NCBI GenBank assembly: GCA_030430205.1
Contig: JAUIGE010000017.1
Location: forward strand, 86,316 to 150,315
Length of the DNA stretch: 64,000 nt
DNA from: Bacteroidia bacterium
Lineage (GTDB): Bacteria; Bacteroidota; Bacteroidia; J057
Reading direction: 5' to 3'
In this document: piece by piece, positions 1 to 9,249 of the stretch
How positions within the stretch are numbered: the stretch's first letter is position 1
Layout of the letters: the number at the start of each line of letters is the position of its first letter
Translations under genes and position numbers: made by a program
Notes under the pieces: model-generated
What the model saw: the letters and a program-made list of their open reading frames with translations, nothing else
What the model was told of the DNA's origin: nothing
The model's database searches: none

Positions 1-1
1 T

Positions 2-994
2 ACGAGTGGCGATCTGTATCTGGGCAATGCTGATTTTGTGCTGAATTTTCAGCCTGCAGTTTTCAGCAATCCTGTCCTCAGTCTGGAATCCAGTACATGT
101 ACCCTGGTCCCCACCGATCCCGGTGCGGGAGGCCTCAACACCCTGGTGTTGCAGATTACTTATGCAAACAATACGGCTACCTCTATCAGCGGAGGTGATC
201 TGCTGGTGATCAACCTGAATGGCCCTACGCCGGGCGGCCAAAGCGCCTTTAATTCGGCTGTAGCCAAAATTGATGGCACGATAAATAGCCATCGCCTGGG
301 CCGCTATAAGATCAGCGGCTACCAAAGCGGCGCGGTGAGCCTCTCCTTCAAATATGCTGGAGCAGGCTTGAAAACGGAGGTGTTTACCCTCGCGAATGAT
401 CCCATAGGCCCTCCGGCTTTTGCTTCTTCTGCGGTAACGCTTCAGACCTCTGCACTCCCTGTGGAGTGGGTATCTTTTCATGCCTATGCGGAAAATCCGC
501 AGAGCGTGCGTCTCGACTGGCAGGCCGAAGGCCTGGTGGATGGGGGCTACTTTGAGCTGGAAAAGCAGCGGGGAAATAGCGGATTTGAAAAAATCGCCGA
601 TGTGCGCCCTGCCAATAGTGCCAATACGAAATTCACTTACCTCGACCAGAGCAGCATGTCCGCTGTGAACTATTACCGCATTCGCCAGATAGATCCTGAC
701 GGTCGCTACACCCTGAGCCCGGTAGTAGAGGTGAGCATGGAAGTGGGCGAATGGGTGAAGATGTATCCGAATCCTGTAGAGGATATGCTCAGGCTGGAAT
801 CCCTCAGCATGACAAGCCAGGATGTTCAATTCAGGCTATATGATGTCAGTGGACGCCTTGTCTTTCAGTCCGCTGAAAGGATGGCTGCTTCTCAGCAGAT
901 TCAGCTGAATCTCAGCAAACTTCCCGCAGGCATATACAGCTATCAGCTGATGGGAGATGCGCGCATGACTTCAGGCAATTTGATTAAAAAGTAA
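2..994 (+). CDS. T9SS type A cargo protein, C-terminal part (5' truncated by window edge)
   Basis: The reading frame is open from base 2, so the true start lies upstream; a GTG at 38 is only an internal codon. The visible part has an N-terminal beta-rich stretch, then a segment around VEWVSFHAYAENPQSVRLDW that is common just before T9SS sorting domains. The last ~75 residues form a type A sorting domain: VKMYPNPVEDMLRLES near the start, LPAGIYSYQL near the end, and a basic LIKK terminus. By family knowledge such proteins cross the outer membrane through the Por machinery and are attached to the surface or released. The function of the passenger part cannot be read from this fragment. A weak palindrome and a T-run follow the stop (about 993-1023). 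The next secreted-protein gene starts 55 bases downstream on the same strand. Confidence 0.85.
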   Translation, partial: TSGDLYLGNADFVLNFQPAVFSNPVLSLESSTCTLVPTDPGAGGLNTLVLQITYANNTATSISGGDLLVINLNGPTPGGQSAFNSAVAKIDGTINSHRLGRYKISGYQSGAVSLSFKYAGAGLKTEVFTLANDPIGPPAFASSAVTLQTSALPVEWVSFHAYAENPQSVRLDWQAEGLVDGGYFELEKQRGNSGFEKIADVRPANSANTKFTYLDQSSMSAVNYYRIRQIDPDGRYTLSPVVEVSMEVGEWVKMYPNPVEDMLRLESLSMTSQDVQFRLYDVSGRLVFQSAERMAASQQIQLNLSKLPAGIYSYQLMGDARMTSGNLIKK

Positions 995-1049
995 TTCTCT
1001 CGAGAACCAGGCCCTTTTTTTTCTAAAACCTTCCCCCAAAAAGACAATC

Positions 1050-4000
1050 ATGAAAAAATATAAGTTTTTAACCCCACTTATCCTGGCCCTTTTGCTCATG
1101 GCCTTCTGCCTCCTTCCCACTGAAATGAATGCACAAACGGTGCATGAATGGAAAGGCGGTGAAGAAATCATTCCGGTTGGTGCTGCACCTCCTGGCCCCA
1201 TAGAATTTAAGAATAAGTCCAAAACAGACTTTTATGACTTCACCATCGTCATTGAAAGCCAGAATGGGTTGCCATTGCCCTTTAGCATTGATACCGTAAC
1301 CATTGATGGCAAAACCTACAATGAGACCCACAATACCGGTTCATTTGTCAGAATTGAGGCAGATACCAATGGGCATGGAGCCTATGAGAGTGGCGAACGA
1401 ATTCCCAAAAATAACAGCACCACACGGACCATCCGGGTTACGCTCACCTCACATCCTACGGTTCCTTACAATATCCGCATTCAGCCGACCAGCAACACGG
1501 CCAGCGCCGTTATGGTCTCAGCTGATGGTAATTTCGGGCCTTGCGGCAGCTATCTCACAACTTTTTCGCCCGAAGGTGTTTTAGCCAATACCTATGAAGG
1601 GATGATGTTTAATGATGTGAATACGACTGCCATAGAGCTCAATGAGCTTTTCCTCCAGCCCATGGGACCTCCCTTTTTCATTATGGATGCGGTATTGCTG
1701 GATGGCAATGGTCTGCCCGTTCCGGGCAGTATATTCAGCCCATCGGGCGGCGTGCTTAGCTTCCCTTTTCCGATCCTGCCCGGGCAGGAGTTTGGGGTGC
1801 AGATTTTCCCCAATCAGCTGATTCCCAATGCACCCATGATGGTGCAGGCTTGTCTGGGGCTTCCTCCTTTTCCGGAGCCGTTTTTTGAGATCAGTGCTGT
1901 CAACCAGATCGACCTCCACTTGCCCGGTGGCCAGGGCATCAATACCGCTGGCGAATTGCGCTTCAAATACGAAACACCTCTGACAAGTGCAGAAAGCTAC
2001 CTGAACATCCTGTATCAACCCATCGCCTTTGGCGATACCAATATCTACTGGATTGGTCAAAATATCACGCTGGAGCATTTTTATGATACCATGGAACTGA
2101 GTATGGGATTTGATATGCTGCCCGGGCAGGCCACATTACCCCCTACGGCGCCTTCCCTCTGCAACTTTGCCATTACGATTTCTGATACCATCTACACAGA
2201 TATATCACACTTTGGTCCCGTGTTTTTCAGCCCGTATATTTTTATCACAAGGGATATCCTTATCGGGCCCAATTTGCCCTTGCCTCCCATTCCCCCGATC
2301 ACCTTTCCCGGTGGCATTATTCCCCCCTTACCTCCCCGGCATTGGGAAACGACAACTTCCAAAGGCGTGCTGATCGGTTGTAATATGATCAATATTGACC
2401 TGGACTCCAGCTCGTACAGAAGTGGGGAGGGCGGCCCTTATGTGCCCAATGATTATGCGGGCGACTGGAATGCCTGTGGTCCGGTGGCTACCGCCAACAG
2501 TTTCAGCTGGCTGCGGAGCATCCATCCGGATATAGACGCAAAACTCGGTGCCGCATTTGGACAGGGAGATTCCGCTCAGCGGAAAATGTTGGCTGAATTT
2601 AGCGAAATGATGGACCGTTTGGGCGAAGACCAGGTTTCCATCAGAGATTTTATTGAGGCAAAATTGGATTTTATTGACAAATACAAATTGCCCATGCGCG
2701 TCGCTTACCAATCCGTTTTTCTGGTTCAGGCAGGGGACTCTACCATTGATTCGCCCAATGATTGCTACGGCCATAAAGCCCGCAACGAAAGCGTAAATCC
2801 TCCCAATCCTGCGCCTCATGGCCGTATTTCTCCGGATTGGGTATATGACAGGCTGGGTGAAAATTGTGATACAGAAATTCTGCTTCAGTGGATGAAAGTA
2901 GATGCCATGGGAAATATCACCTACACCAACGGCCACTACGTGACCCTGACGGGCATTCGCCAAAACAATGGCAACTGGCGTATCCGCTGGAAAGATGATA
3001 CCGACCAGTCCGATGAAGGAGGTCTTCGTCATGGTATCTCAGATATGACAGTTGATAACCAGGGGATTGTATGGATTCCAGGTTTGGATAATCCCGCTTT
3101 GGGCAGATGCTTTGTAGAAGATGTGATCGTGGAATGCTACGATTCTACAGTGACACACAACTCTACCAAAGGCCGTGCCTTTGAAGATAGCAATGGAAGC
3201 GGCACGCAGGATCCCGGCGAAGGTGGCGTAGAAGGAGTGACAGTTAAATTGATGGATTCCAATACGGGTCTGGAGGTCGGCGAAACGAAGACCGATAAGG
3301 ATGGAAACTACCTTTTCCCAGACCTGCCTCCCGGCGACTACCATGTAGCTTTTTCCGATTTGCCTCCAGGCTATGACTACAGCGCAAAAGATGTAGGCGC
3401 AGATGACGAAATAGACAGTGATGTGAATATTTTGGGCGTAAGTGATCAATTCACCCTCAATGGTAGCCCCCAGGGCCACCTGGACGCAGGATTAGTGCCT
3501 AACCGCATCGTCAGGATAGCTCCCAAAGTGATACTGCAAACCACCCTTGATCCTGCTACGCAGGAGATGATCCCACTGCTCGACAACCAGGGCTTCCTGC
3601 CTGAGACAGAGCCTTTTACAGCGATGGGCATGTCATTGATGGCATATCGTTACGATAGCCTGGAGCGCTATTACTTCACGGTGAAACCGATAGATTGGAT
3701 CGTGATCGAGTTGCGGGATGCAAATGATTCGACGCTTATCCTGGGCGCATTGCCAGCGGTGATATTGCCGGACGGAACGATCGTAGGCGCCAATGGCCAG
3801 CCCCTGACCTTCTTTGGCATTCCTCATGGCAACTTCTTTGTAGTGATCCGCCCCCGAAATGGTCTTGCGCTGATGACAAACTTTGCCATCTACCTGGACA
3901 ATGATCCCACCCAGATAGACTTTACAAGTCCCAGCCTGCCCGTCTACGGCACGGATTCCCGTACCCCAGTCGGCGGAAAGATGGCCATCACCGCAGGTGA

Positions 4001-4166
4001 TGTCAACTTTGACGGCGTCGTCAACGCCGCCGACCGCAGTGGCACCTGGAACAACCGCAATGCGGTGGGTTATCTGCCCTGGGACATCAATTTTGATGGC
4101 GTAGTGAACGCTGCGGACCGCAGCGGGACCTGGAACAACAGGAATAAGCAGCAGGAACTGCCTTGA
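1050..4166 (+). CDS. Large secreted protein: C39/papain-like domain, SdrD-B-like domain, dockerin-like repeats
   Basis: 1038 residues with an N-terminal signal peptide (MKKYK, hydrophobic core, cleavage near NAQT). The middle carries WNACGPVATANSFSWL (Cys476) and NGHYVTLTGI (His629), which resemble the Cys and His boxes of C39-like/papain-fold peptidases. About residues 707-810 form an SdrD-B-like domain (RAFEDSNGSGTQDPGEGG, YLFPDLPPGDY). The C-terminus has two nearly identical calcium-loop repeats, about 983-1033, each with DxNFDGVVNAADRSGTWNNRN-like spacing, similar to dockerin or EF-hand loops. No classic T9SS sorting domain is seen, so the dockerin-like tail may be the retention or sorting element. 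Peptidase activity is inferred from two motifs only; a non-catalytic relative is possible. The start ATG directly precedes the signal peptide. Expression with the upstream cargo gene is plausible. Confidence 0.75.
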   Translation: MKKYKFLTPLILALLLMAFCLLPTEMNAQTVHEWKGGEEIIPVGAAPPGPIEFKNKSKTDFYDFTIVIESQNGLPLPFSIDTVTIDGKTYNETHNTGSFVRIEADTNGHGAYESGERIPKNNSTTRTIRVTLTSHPTVPYNIRIQPTSNTASAVMVSADGNFGPCGSYLTTFSPEGVLANTYEGMMFNDVNTTAIELNELFLQPMGPPFFIMDAVLLDGNGLPVPGSIFSPSGGVLSFPFPILPGQEFGVQIFPNQLIPNAPMMVQACLGLPPFPEPFFEISAVNQIDLHLPGGQGINTAGELRFKYETPLTSAESYLNILYQPIAFGDTNIYWIGQNITLEHFYDTMELSMGFDMLPGQATLPPTAPSLCNFAITISDTIYTDISHFGPVFFSPYIFITRDILIGPNLPLPPIPPITFPGGIIPPLPPRHWETTTSKGVLIGCNMINIDLDSSSYRSGEGGPYVPNDYAGDWNACGPVATANSFSWLRSIHPDIDAKLGAAFGQGDSAQRKMLAEFSEMMDRLGEDQVSIRDFIEAKLDFIDKYKLPMRVAYQSVFLVQAGDSTIDSPNDCYGHKARNESVNPPNPAPHGRISPDWVYDRLGENCDTEILLQWMKVDAMGNITYTNGHYVTLTGIRQNNGNWRIRWKDDTDQSDEGGLRHGISDMTVDNQGIVWIPGLDNPALGRCFVEDVIVECYDSTVTHNSTKGRAFEDSNGSGTQDPGEGGVEGVTVKLMDSNTGLEVGETKTDKDGNYLFPDLPPGDYHVAFSDLPPGYDYSAKDVGADDEIDSDVNILGVSDQFTLNGSPQGHLDAGLVPNRIVRIAPKVILQTTLDPATQEMIPLLDNQGFLPETEPFTAMGMSLMAYRYDSLERYYFTVKPIDWIVIELRDANDSTLILGALPAVILPDGTIVGANGQPLTFFGIPHGNFFVVIRPRNGLALMTNFAIYLDNDPTQIDFTSPSLPVYGTDSRTPVGGKMAITAGDVNFDGVVNAADRSGTWNNRNAVGYLPWDINFDGVVNAADRSGTWNNRNKQQELP

Positions 4167-4167
4167 T

Positions 4168-4318
4168 GGTTTTGAGTTTCGGGTTTCGAGTTTGGGGTTT
4201 CGAGTATCTCAGCACCCGAAACCCGAAACCCGAAACCCGAAACCCGGAACCCGAAACCCGAAACCCGAAACCCGAAACCCGGAACCCGAAACCCGAAACC
4301 CGAAACCCGAAACGGGTT
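4168..4318. repeat. Heptamer tandem repeat, 14 x CCCGAAA with inverted arm
   Basis: Bases 4215-4312 are exactly fourteen 7-base units, twelve CCCGAAA and two CCCGGAA. The preceding stretch 4168-4206 holds degenerate GTTTCGG/GTTTCGA units, the reverse complement, so the tract can fold into a long imperfect hairpin. It starts two bases after the stop of the 1050-4166 gene and ends a few bases before a TACCTTTT -7-like box. There are no spacers, so it is not a CRISPR array. Confidence 0.95.
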
Positions 4319-4323
4319 TTGTT

Positions 4324-4331
4324 TACCTTTT
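4324..4331 (+). promoter_or_regulatory. Putative -7 box (TACCTTTT) of the barrel gene
   Basis: TACCTTTT matches the Bacteroidota -7 consensus TAnnTTTG at 7 of 8 positions and lies 46 bases before the ATG at 4378. The -33 region is occupied by the heptamer tract, and no clear TTG is seen at the expected distance. Confidence 0.4.
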
Positions 4332-4377
4332 TTCCAAAAAGTCAGAGAAGGATGAAAGCAATTAAAAAAATCATCCC

Positions 4378-6054
4378 ATGCGTACTTTCATCCTTTTCCT
4401 TCTCCTCTCTGCCAGCTCTGTTTCCCTGATTTTGGGGCAAAATGAAAATACTACTCCTAAACTGAATTACCATGGAAGCTTTGGCTTGCATGGTGATTTT
4501 TATAAAATGGAAGACGCGCCCGCAGGCTCGAACCTCGCCCGCCGCCCGGCCCAACTCATGCGCCTGCGCTATAGCTCCCGCCTGCAGTATGGCAGATGGG
4601 CCCTGCCCATAGACTTCATGCTCTCGACCGATGGTCGCAGCCTGGAGACCACTTTTCCTCAGGGCGAAGCCCTGAAGGACTATCTGCGGGATCCGCTGAA
4701 CCGCCTCAGCCTGACGCCCCGCGTCGGTAACTTTGAAGCGCTGCTGGGCAGCCAGCAGCCACGCCTCTCCCGCCTGACGGCGGGCGATCTGCAGCTATTT
4801 GGCGCCGGCTTCCGCTGGCAGCCTGGCAAGTGGGTCTTTCAGGCCTTTCATGGCCTGGGACAGCGCGCCTTTGAGGCGGACAGCAGCCGCGGCATCGCGG
4901 CATCCTATGCCCGCAACTACAGCCTGATTCAGATCGGCTACGGCCTGGAAGAAAAATCTCACATTCGCCTGAATGTCGTGCGTGGAAAAGATGATGTCAC
5001 TTCTCTGGAAAATCCTGAGCATTTGTTGCCGGCAGAAGGTCTGACGACTTCCTTGAGCTATCGCATGAATTTTGGCAAAGGCTTGTATTTCAGGGGAGAA
5101 GGCGCTGCCTCTCTTTTTACCAGAAATCTTTTATACAAGGGAAAATTTGAAGTGGAAGAAGTTCCGCTGATGACTGTGAACCTGAGCAGCCGCATGGATG
5201 GGGCAGCAGAAGCAGCTTTCGGAAGAAAAGGAAAAAACTGGGGCCTGGAGCTCAATAGCCTGTATGTCGGTGGCGGCTTTGAAGCCATGGGTTATCCTTT
5301 TTTGCAAAAAGACCGCCTGGATATGCAAGTGAAAGGAAATGCGAATTTGTTTGACAACAAACTGAATATCAATGGTTCCATCGGTCAGAGACAAAATAAT
5401 GTCTCCGGTACCCAGTCGGCAGACAGCCGCCAGCTGATTGGCTCATTTCAGCTGCAGGCAGCTATCAGCAAGCAACTCAACCTCAGCGCCAGCTATGCCA
5501 ATTTCGGTTTCCGAAATAGCCAGGTGGAGGACAGCCTGAAGCTGGAATTTATTTCCAACAGCCTGTCTGTGAATCCTTCCTGGCAGCGCCAGGGGGAGCG
5601 GCTGGGCCATTTCCTGAGCCTGGCTTTCCAGGCTGATCAGTTCCGGGATCTCAATCTCGTCAATGGCGAGATGCGGGACAATGACAGCCGCGCTTATAGC
5701 GCGATGTACCGCCTGAGCCTGAAAACGCTTGTTTTCGATCTGTCGGGCAGCATGGTTAACAACCAACTTCCTACAGGCGCATTGAATATTCGCAGAATAC
5801 AAATAGGTGCAAGCTACAGCCTGAGGCAGCAGAAAGTGAAGCTGGGAACCAGTCTGACAGCATCTCTCAATACCTATGGCGAAAATACACCAGACAAGCT
5901 TTTCGCCTATCGCTTGTATGCAAAAGTGAAAGTATCTCAAAAATGCAGTTTGCAAACGGACTTTCGCTTCAGAAACTACCACTATGGCTCCCGCAAGTCC
6001 AACACTTCCTTTCAGGAAAGTTTGATAAGAAGCTCACTTATTTATAATTTTTAG
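4378..6054 (+). CDS. Outer-membrane beta-barrel-like protein, unknown function
   Basis: 558 residues with a signal peptide (MRTFILFLLLSASS, cleavage near LGQNEN). The mature part is full of alternating hydrophobic/polar stretches with aromatic girdle residues, and it ends in LIYNF, a terminal aromatic typical of outer-membrane barrels. I recognise no named family. It may be a porin-like or TonB-independent barrel, or a surface protein. Only 14 bases separate its stop from the next gene, an exported coiled-coil protein, so the two are probably co-transcribed and may act together at the outer membrane. An overlapping frame starting at 4163 is only translation of the repeat and was not chosen. 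Confidence 0.7.
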   Translation: MRTFILFLLLSASSVSLILGQNENTTPKLNYHGSFGLHGDFYKMEDAPAGSNLARRPAQLMRLRYSSRLQYGRWALPIDFMLSTDGRSLETTFPQGEALKDYLRDPLNRLSLTPRVGNFEALLGSQQPRLSRLTAGDLQLFGAGFRWQPGKWVFQAFHGLGQRAFEADSSRGIAASYARNYSLIQIGYGLEEKSHIRLNVVRGKDDVTSLENPEHLLPAEGLTTSLSYRMNFGKGLYFRGEGAASLFTRNLLYKGKFEVEEVPLMTVNLSSRMDGAAEAAFGRKGKNWGLELNSLYVGGGFEAMGYPFLQKDRLDMQVKGNANLFDNKLNINGSIGQRQNNVSGTQSADSRQLIGSFQLQAAISKQLNLSASYANFGFRNSQVEDSLKLEFISNSLSVNPSWQRQGERLGHFLSLAFQADQFRDLNLVNGEMRDNDSRAYSAMYRLSLKTLVFDLSGSMVNNQLPTGALNIRRIQIGASYSLRQQKVKLGTSLTASLNTYGENTPDKLFAYRLYAKVKVSQKCSLQTDFRFRNYHYGSRKSNTSFQESLIRSSLIYNF

Positions 6055-6068
6055 AAAACACATCAACC

Positions 6069-9000
6069 ATGAAAAAACTACAGTTAACCGCCGTATTGAT
6101 GCTACTGGGCATCATTTCTCTCACAGCTCAGAGCCTGAGCCTCCGCCTCAACAGCAAGCCAAGTCCCTATCTTTCAGATTGGGAGGGCCATCAGGAAACT
6201 GTTCAATTGGTTATCAATCACAGTGGAAATGAGATAGAAGCGAAAATCAAAGCGCAGCTTTTTCGGAACGGGACGCTGGTAGCAGCTTCAGATCTGGCAG
6301 CCATGCCTGTGATGACTATAGAGCCAGGTGTGATGATCCTGGGACCGGAGGACCTGGTCCCTTTCAATTATGTGACTTACTACGGCAATGTCCGCGAGCA
6401 GGCCATCCGTACAGGTCGCCTTCCCGCAGGGGAATACCAGCTTTGCCTGAGCCTGGTGGAGCCTTTTAGCCTGGGAGCCATCACCCAACCGATGTGCCAG
6501 CCTTTCTTTATCCCGGATTATCAGCCGCCCGCCTGCCTTTTTCCCTTGAATCAAACGGAACTTTCTACTACCTCCCTTGCCGCTACTACTCTCCGCTGGA
6601 CGCCGGTGATGCCTTTGCCCAGCGACCATGATGTCCTCTATGAGGTGCAGGTATATGAAGTATTGCCGGGGCAATATCCTCAGCAGGCCATTCGCAGCAA
6701 TCGCCCGATCGTGGCATTGACGGTAGAAAATCAGACTTTTTTGCCCTGGCCAACAGATTATGAATTGCCAGATTCCGGCAAGTATGTATGGACCGTTAAG
6801 GCCATGGATTTGGTGGCGGAGCCCGTGGGATTTAGTGTGCAGTCGGCAGGGGGCAGTGGGCAGTTTGCAGTGGGAAGTAGTCAATTGAGGTTTGGGCCCT
6901 GTCGCTTCAATGACATCGTCTTGTTGTTTGATTGTGAAACTTGCCAGTTGCTAAAAGGCGAATGCGGGGAAAGCATGGTGCCTGAGTCAAAATATGAGGA
7001 AGAGCCAGAAAGCGGTATTTCTGTCAGTTGGGGGGAAACCCCCACGGAAGTGCAGCAAGGTGCCTGGGTACAAGCTCAGGTAGAAACCTCTGCCGATCCC
7101 CTGGTATTGGATTTTAGCTTTCGCTCTCTCGCTACTGGCAAAGCAAAAAAAATAGCATATACCTCTCAAGATTTTAGGTGGAATACAACAGGCCTGGAGC
7201 CCGGTATGTATGAATTGCAGGCGAGGGTAGCCAATGGGCATAATGCTTCTAATATCAGCAGCTTTTACCTAAATATTTCGCCTGCCGCCAATACCGGAAA
7301 CATTGCCTATTCAATGGATATAAGCGGCATGTCGGATCAGGAAGTTCGGGAAGAGTTGGGTCGGGTGCGTGACCGCATCAACCGCCTGCCCGGGCAGATA
7401 TCGCGGGAAGAAAATGCCGCTGACAACTATTCCCGGGCTGTAGACCGATTGGAGGATGAGCAAATCAGAGATCGCCGTCGTCGCGATGAACTCGCTGGAA
7501 GCGCCTGGCGCAATGGCAGAGTGTACCAGAAACTGTACGAAATTGACCAAAGGTTCAACCAGGTGCCTGTCGCCATTTACCCCAAAGTAGACGAACTGAT
7601 CAAGCGCCTGGATTCGCTGAAGAATTTGGGTGTGGCGCCCAAGCCTGATCTGGCCGCATTGCGGGCAGCAGTGGCTGCTGCTCAGGCAAATCTCAAGGCT
7701 TGCCAGGATGCAAGAGATGCCGCCGAGCGGGCCCTCAACAATTTGAAAACGAGCAAATCTGACAAGCATGATGAACTCATGCAGACAGCTACGGAGGTAA
7801 CCGACATCATGAAAAATCATGGATGGTCTGCCGGTGTGCATCCGCACGACGACGGCAGGGTGGGTTTTGGTGGCGTCGGAGATGCAAATAACACCCTCCA
7901 ACCGGGTCATTCTGATTACAATGCCTACAATGACGGCTTCAACAGAGGACGCCAGTTGAACCGGGAAATCAAAAGACTCAATCGCCAGATCGCTGCGGCT
8001 CAGGCTGCTTTTGATGCGATGGATGATTGCAAGGATGAAGAAGAAGCATTGGAAAAAGCGCAGCAGGCGCTGGCCAATGGCAATATGAGCCAGGCTGCTC
8101 AAAACCAGCTGGACGATCTTTGCAAGCAAATCAAAGAATTGATCAAGCCCCTGAAAACATTTTGCGAGCAAAATCCGGGTGCATGCTCAGATTTACTGAA
8201 GGAAAAAGTGGAAAAAATGTTGGGTGATGACTGCCCCAAGCCAGAAGAATGGCGCATGCTGAAGTTGCATTTTCGCCAGCTGGTGCAGGAAAAAGAGCGG
8301 ATTGAAAATCAGGCAAAAGCGCGAGCCGAAAGCGAAAACAGCCAAAGAGAAAGACTGGATGAGGAAATTGACCGCCGTCAGTCGGAGATAGATCGCCTGC
8401 GCGAGCAGGAGCGCCTGGCGCGTGAGCGCGCAGATGAAGCCCGTCGCCAATTGGCGCAGGATAACGCGGCCAAAGGGCCGCTGGAAGCAGAGGCCGAGGC
8501 GCGCCGACAATCAGCGGCCACCCGCAACATCAGACCCGCACAGCCTTATGCTGATCCGTTGGATCTGAGTGGCAGAGAATTAAAAGCACGCGCCTGGAGC
8601 GCTCTGCATGAGCTTTCAGGCCGGGTTGCCTGGGCAAGTGAAGGATCAGATTGCAGTTGCAAGATGATCGCGCTGCGCGCCGCCAAGCAGGTGAATAATA
8701 CACCGGGAGAGATTATAGGATCCATCGGCATCGGCGTTATTTTCGCGCCCTTACAGGCCTTGCCGCTAGGCAAAGGGGGCGGTTTGGGGCTTGCTTTGCT
8801 GAAAGATTTTGCCACTTCCCTCTTTGGAGGAGGCGACTTTTCCGAAGATGCCTTCAACACCCTGATGGGATTTGCCGGAGGAGAAATATTTGAACGCCTG
8901 ATCAGGGATGATTTCCTCGCAGGAAAAGTCAATGAACTGGCGCTGGGCGCAGTCAATGAAGCCATGGGAGCCATGGCAGACGATCTTGAAAAGATGGGCT

Positions 9001-9212
9001 GGGAAGGCGAAACGACCGTTCGATGCAGCACGCCCCGCACTTTCGAAAAGAAAGTGAAAGTCACCGTCAATGGCTTATTCAATAAGCGCACGGGCTGGAC
9101 AGTCCTCGTCATCAAGACCGATGACCCCAATTGCCCCAGCTACATGGTCAAATACAGGCTGGATGAAAGAGGAATCCTGATTTCGAATAGCATCCAGGCA
9201 AAAGCTATGTAA
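6069..9212 (+). CDS. Large exported coiled-coil protein, unknown function
   Basis: 1047 residues with a signal peptide (MKKLQLTAVLMLLGIISLTAQ). Residues ~25-400 are beta-rich and Ig/fibronectin-like. Residues ~415-860 are strongly helical and charged, with long heptad-like runs rich in E, K, R, Q and A, and are very probably coiled coil. Residues ~900-985 contain a Gly/Ala-rich hydrophobic stretch (IIGSIGIGVIFAPLQAL) that could contact a membrane. The C-terminal ~60 residues are beta-rich. Around residues 257-275 the protein reads SAGGSGQFAVGSSQ, encoded by 7-base-period repeats (6843-6886), so a genomic repeat lies inside the gene in frame. It follows the barrel gene by 14 bases. No named family is recognised. 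Confidence 0.75.
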   Translation: MKKLQLTAVLMLLGIISLTAQSLSLRLNSKPSPYLSDWEGHQETVQLVINHSGNEIEAKIKAQLFRNGTLVAASDLAAMPVMTIEPGVMILGPEDLVPFNYVTYYGNVREQAIRTGRLPAGEYQLCLSLVEPFSLGAITQPMCQPFFIPDYQPPACLFPLNQTELSTTSLAATTLRWTPVMPLPSDHDVLYEVQVYEVLPGQYPQQAIRSNRPIVALTVENQTFLPWPTDYELPDSGKYVWTVKAMDLVAEPVGFSVQSAGGSGQFAVGSSQLRFGPCRFNDIVLLFDCETCQLLKGECGESMVPESKYEEEPESGISVSWGETPTEVQQGAWVQAQVETSADPLVLDFSFRSLATGKAKKIAYTSQDFRWNTTGLEPGMYELQARVANGHNASNISSFYLNISPAANTGNIAYSMDISGMSDQEVREELGRVRDRINRLPGQISREENAADNYSRAVDRLEDEQIRDRRRRDELAGSAWRNGRVYQKLYEIDQRFNQVPVAIYPKVDELIKRLDSLKNLGVAPKPDLAALRAAVAAAQANLKACQDARDAAERALNNLKTSKSDKHDELMQTATEVTDIMKNHGWSAGVHPHDDGRVGFGGVGDANNTLQPGHSDYNAYNDGFNRGRQLNREIKRLNRQIAAAQAAFDAMDDCKDEEEALEKAQQALANGNMSQAAQNQLDDLCKQIKELIKPLKTFCEQNPGACSDLLKEKVEKMLGDDCPKPEEWRMLKLHFRQLVQEKERIENQAKARAESENSQRERLDEEIDRRQSEIDRLREQERLARERADEARRQLAQDNAAKGPLEAEAEARRQSAATRNIRPAQPYADPLDLSGRELKARAWSALHELSGRVAWASEGSDCSCKMIALRAAKQVNNTPGEIIGSIGIGVIFAPLQALPLGKGGGLGLALLKDFATSLFGGGDFSEDAFNTLMGFAGGEIFERLIRDDFLAGKVNELALGAVNEAMGAMADDLEKMGWEGETTVRCSTPRTFEKKVKVTVNGLFNKRTGWTVLVIKTDDPNCPSYMVKYRLDERGILISNSIQAKAM
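6843..6886 (+). repeat. In-frame NNGGCAG-type heptamer repeat inside CDS
   Basis: The sequence reads as successive 7-base units TCGGCAG, GGGGCAG, TGGGCAG, TTTGCAG, TGGGAAG. This is the same class seen between genes at 16599-16689 and 43826-43853. It keeps the reading frame of the coiled-coil protein. Confidence 0.7.
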
Positions 9213-9249
9213 TCGAAACCCGAAACCCGAAACCCAAAACCCGAAACCC
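9213..9249. repeat. CCCGAAA heptamer tract filling a convergent gap
   Basis: About five CCCGAAA/CCCAAAA units occupy the whole gap between the stop codon ending at 9212 and the stop codon of the opposite-strand gene at 9250. Confidence 0.9.

Noticed and set aside
4215..4312. Possible CRISPR array
   Set aside because: The 7-base units are contiguous with no spacers and no cas genes are nearby.
4163..4429. 88-residue frame reading through the CCCGAAA tract
   Set aside because: The product is a translation of the repeat (NPKPETR units) and overlaps the signal peptide of the real gene at 4378.
7311..8171. 286-residue open frame on the minus strand
   Set aside because: Antisense to the coiled-coil protein; composition is that of a mirrored helical gene.
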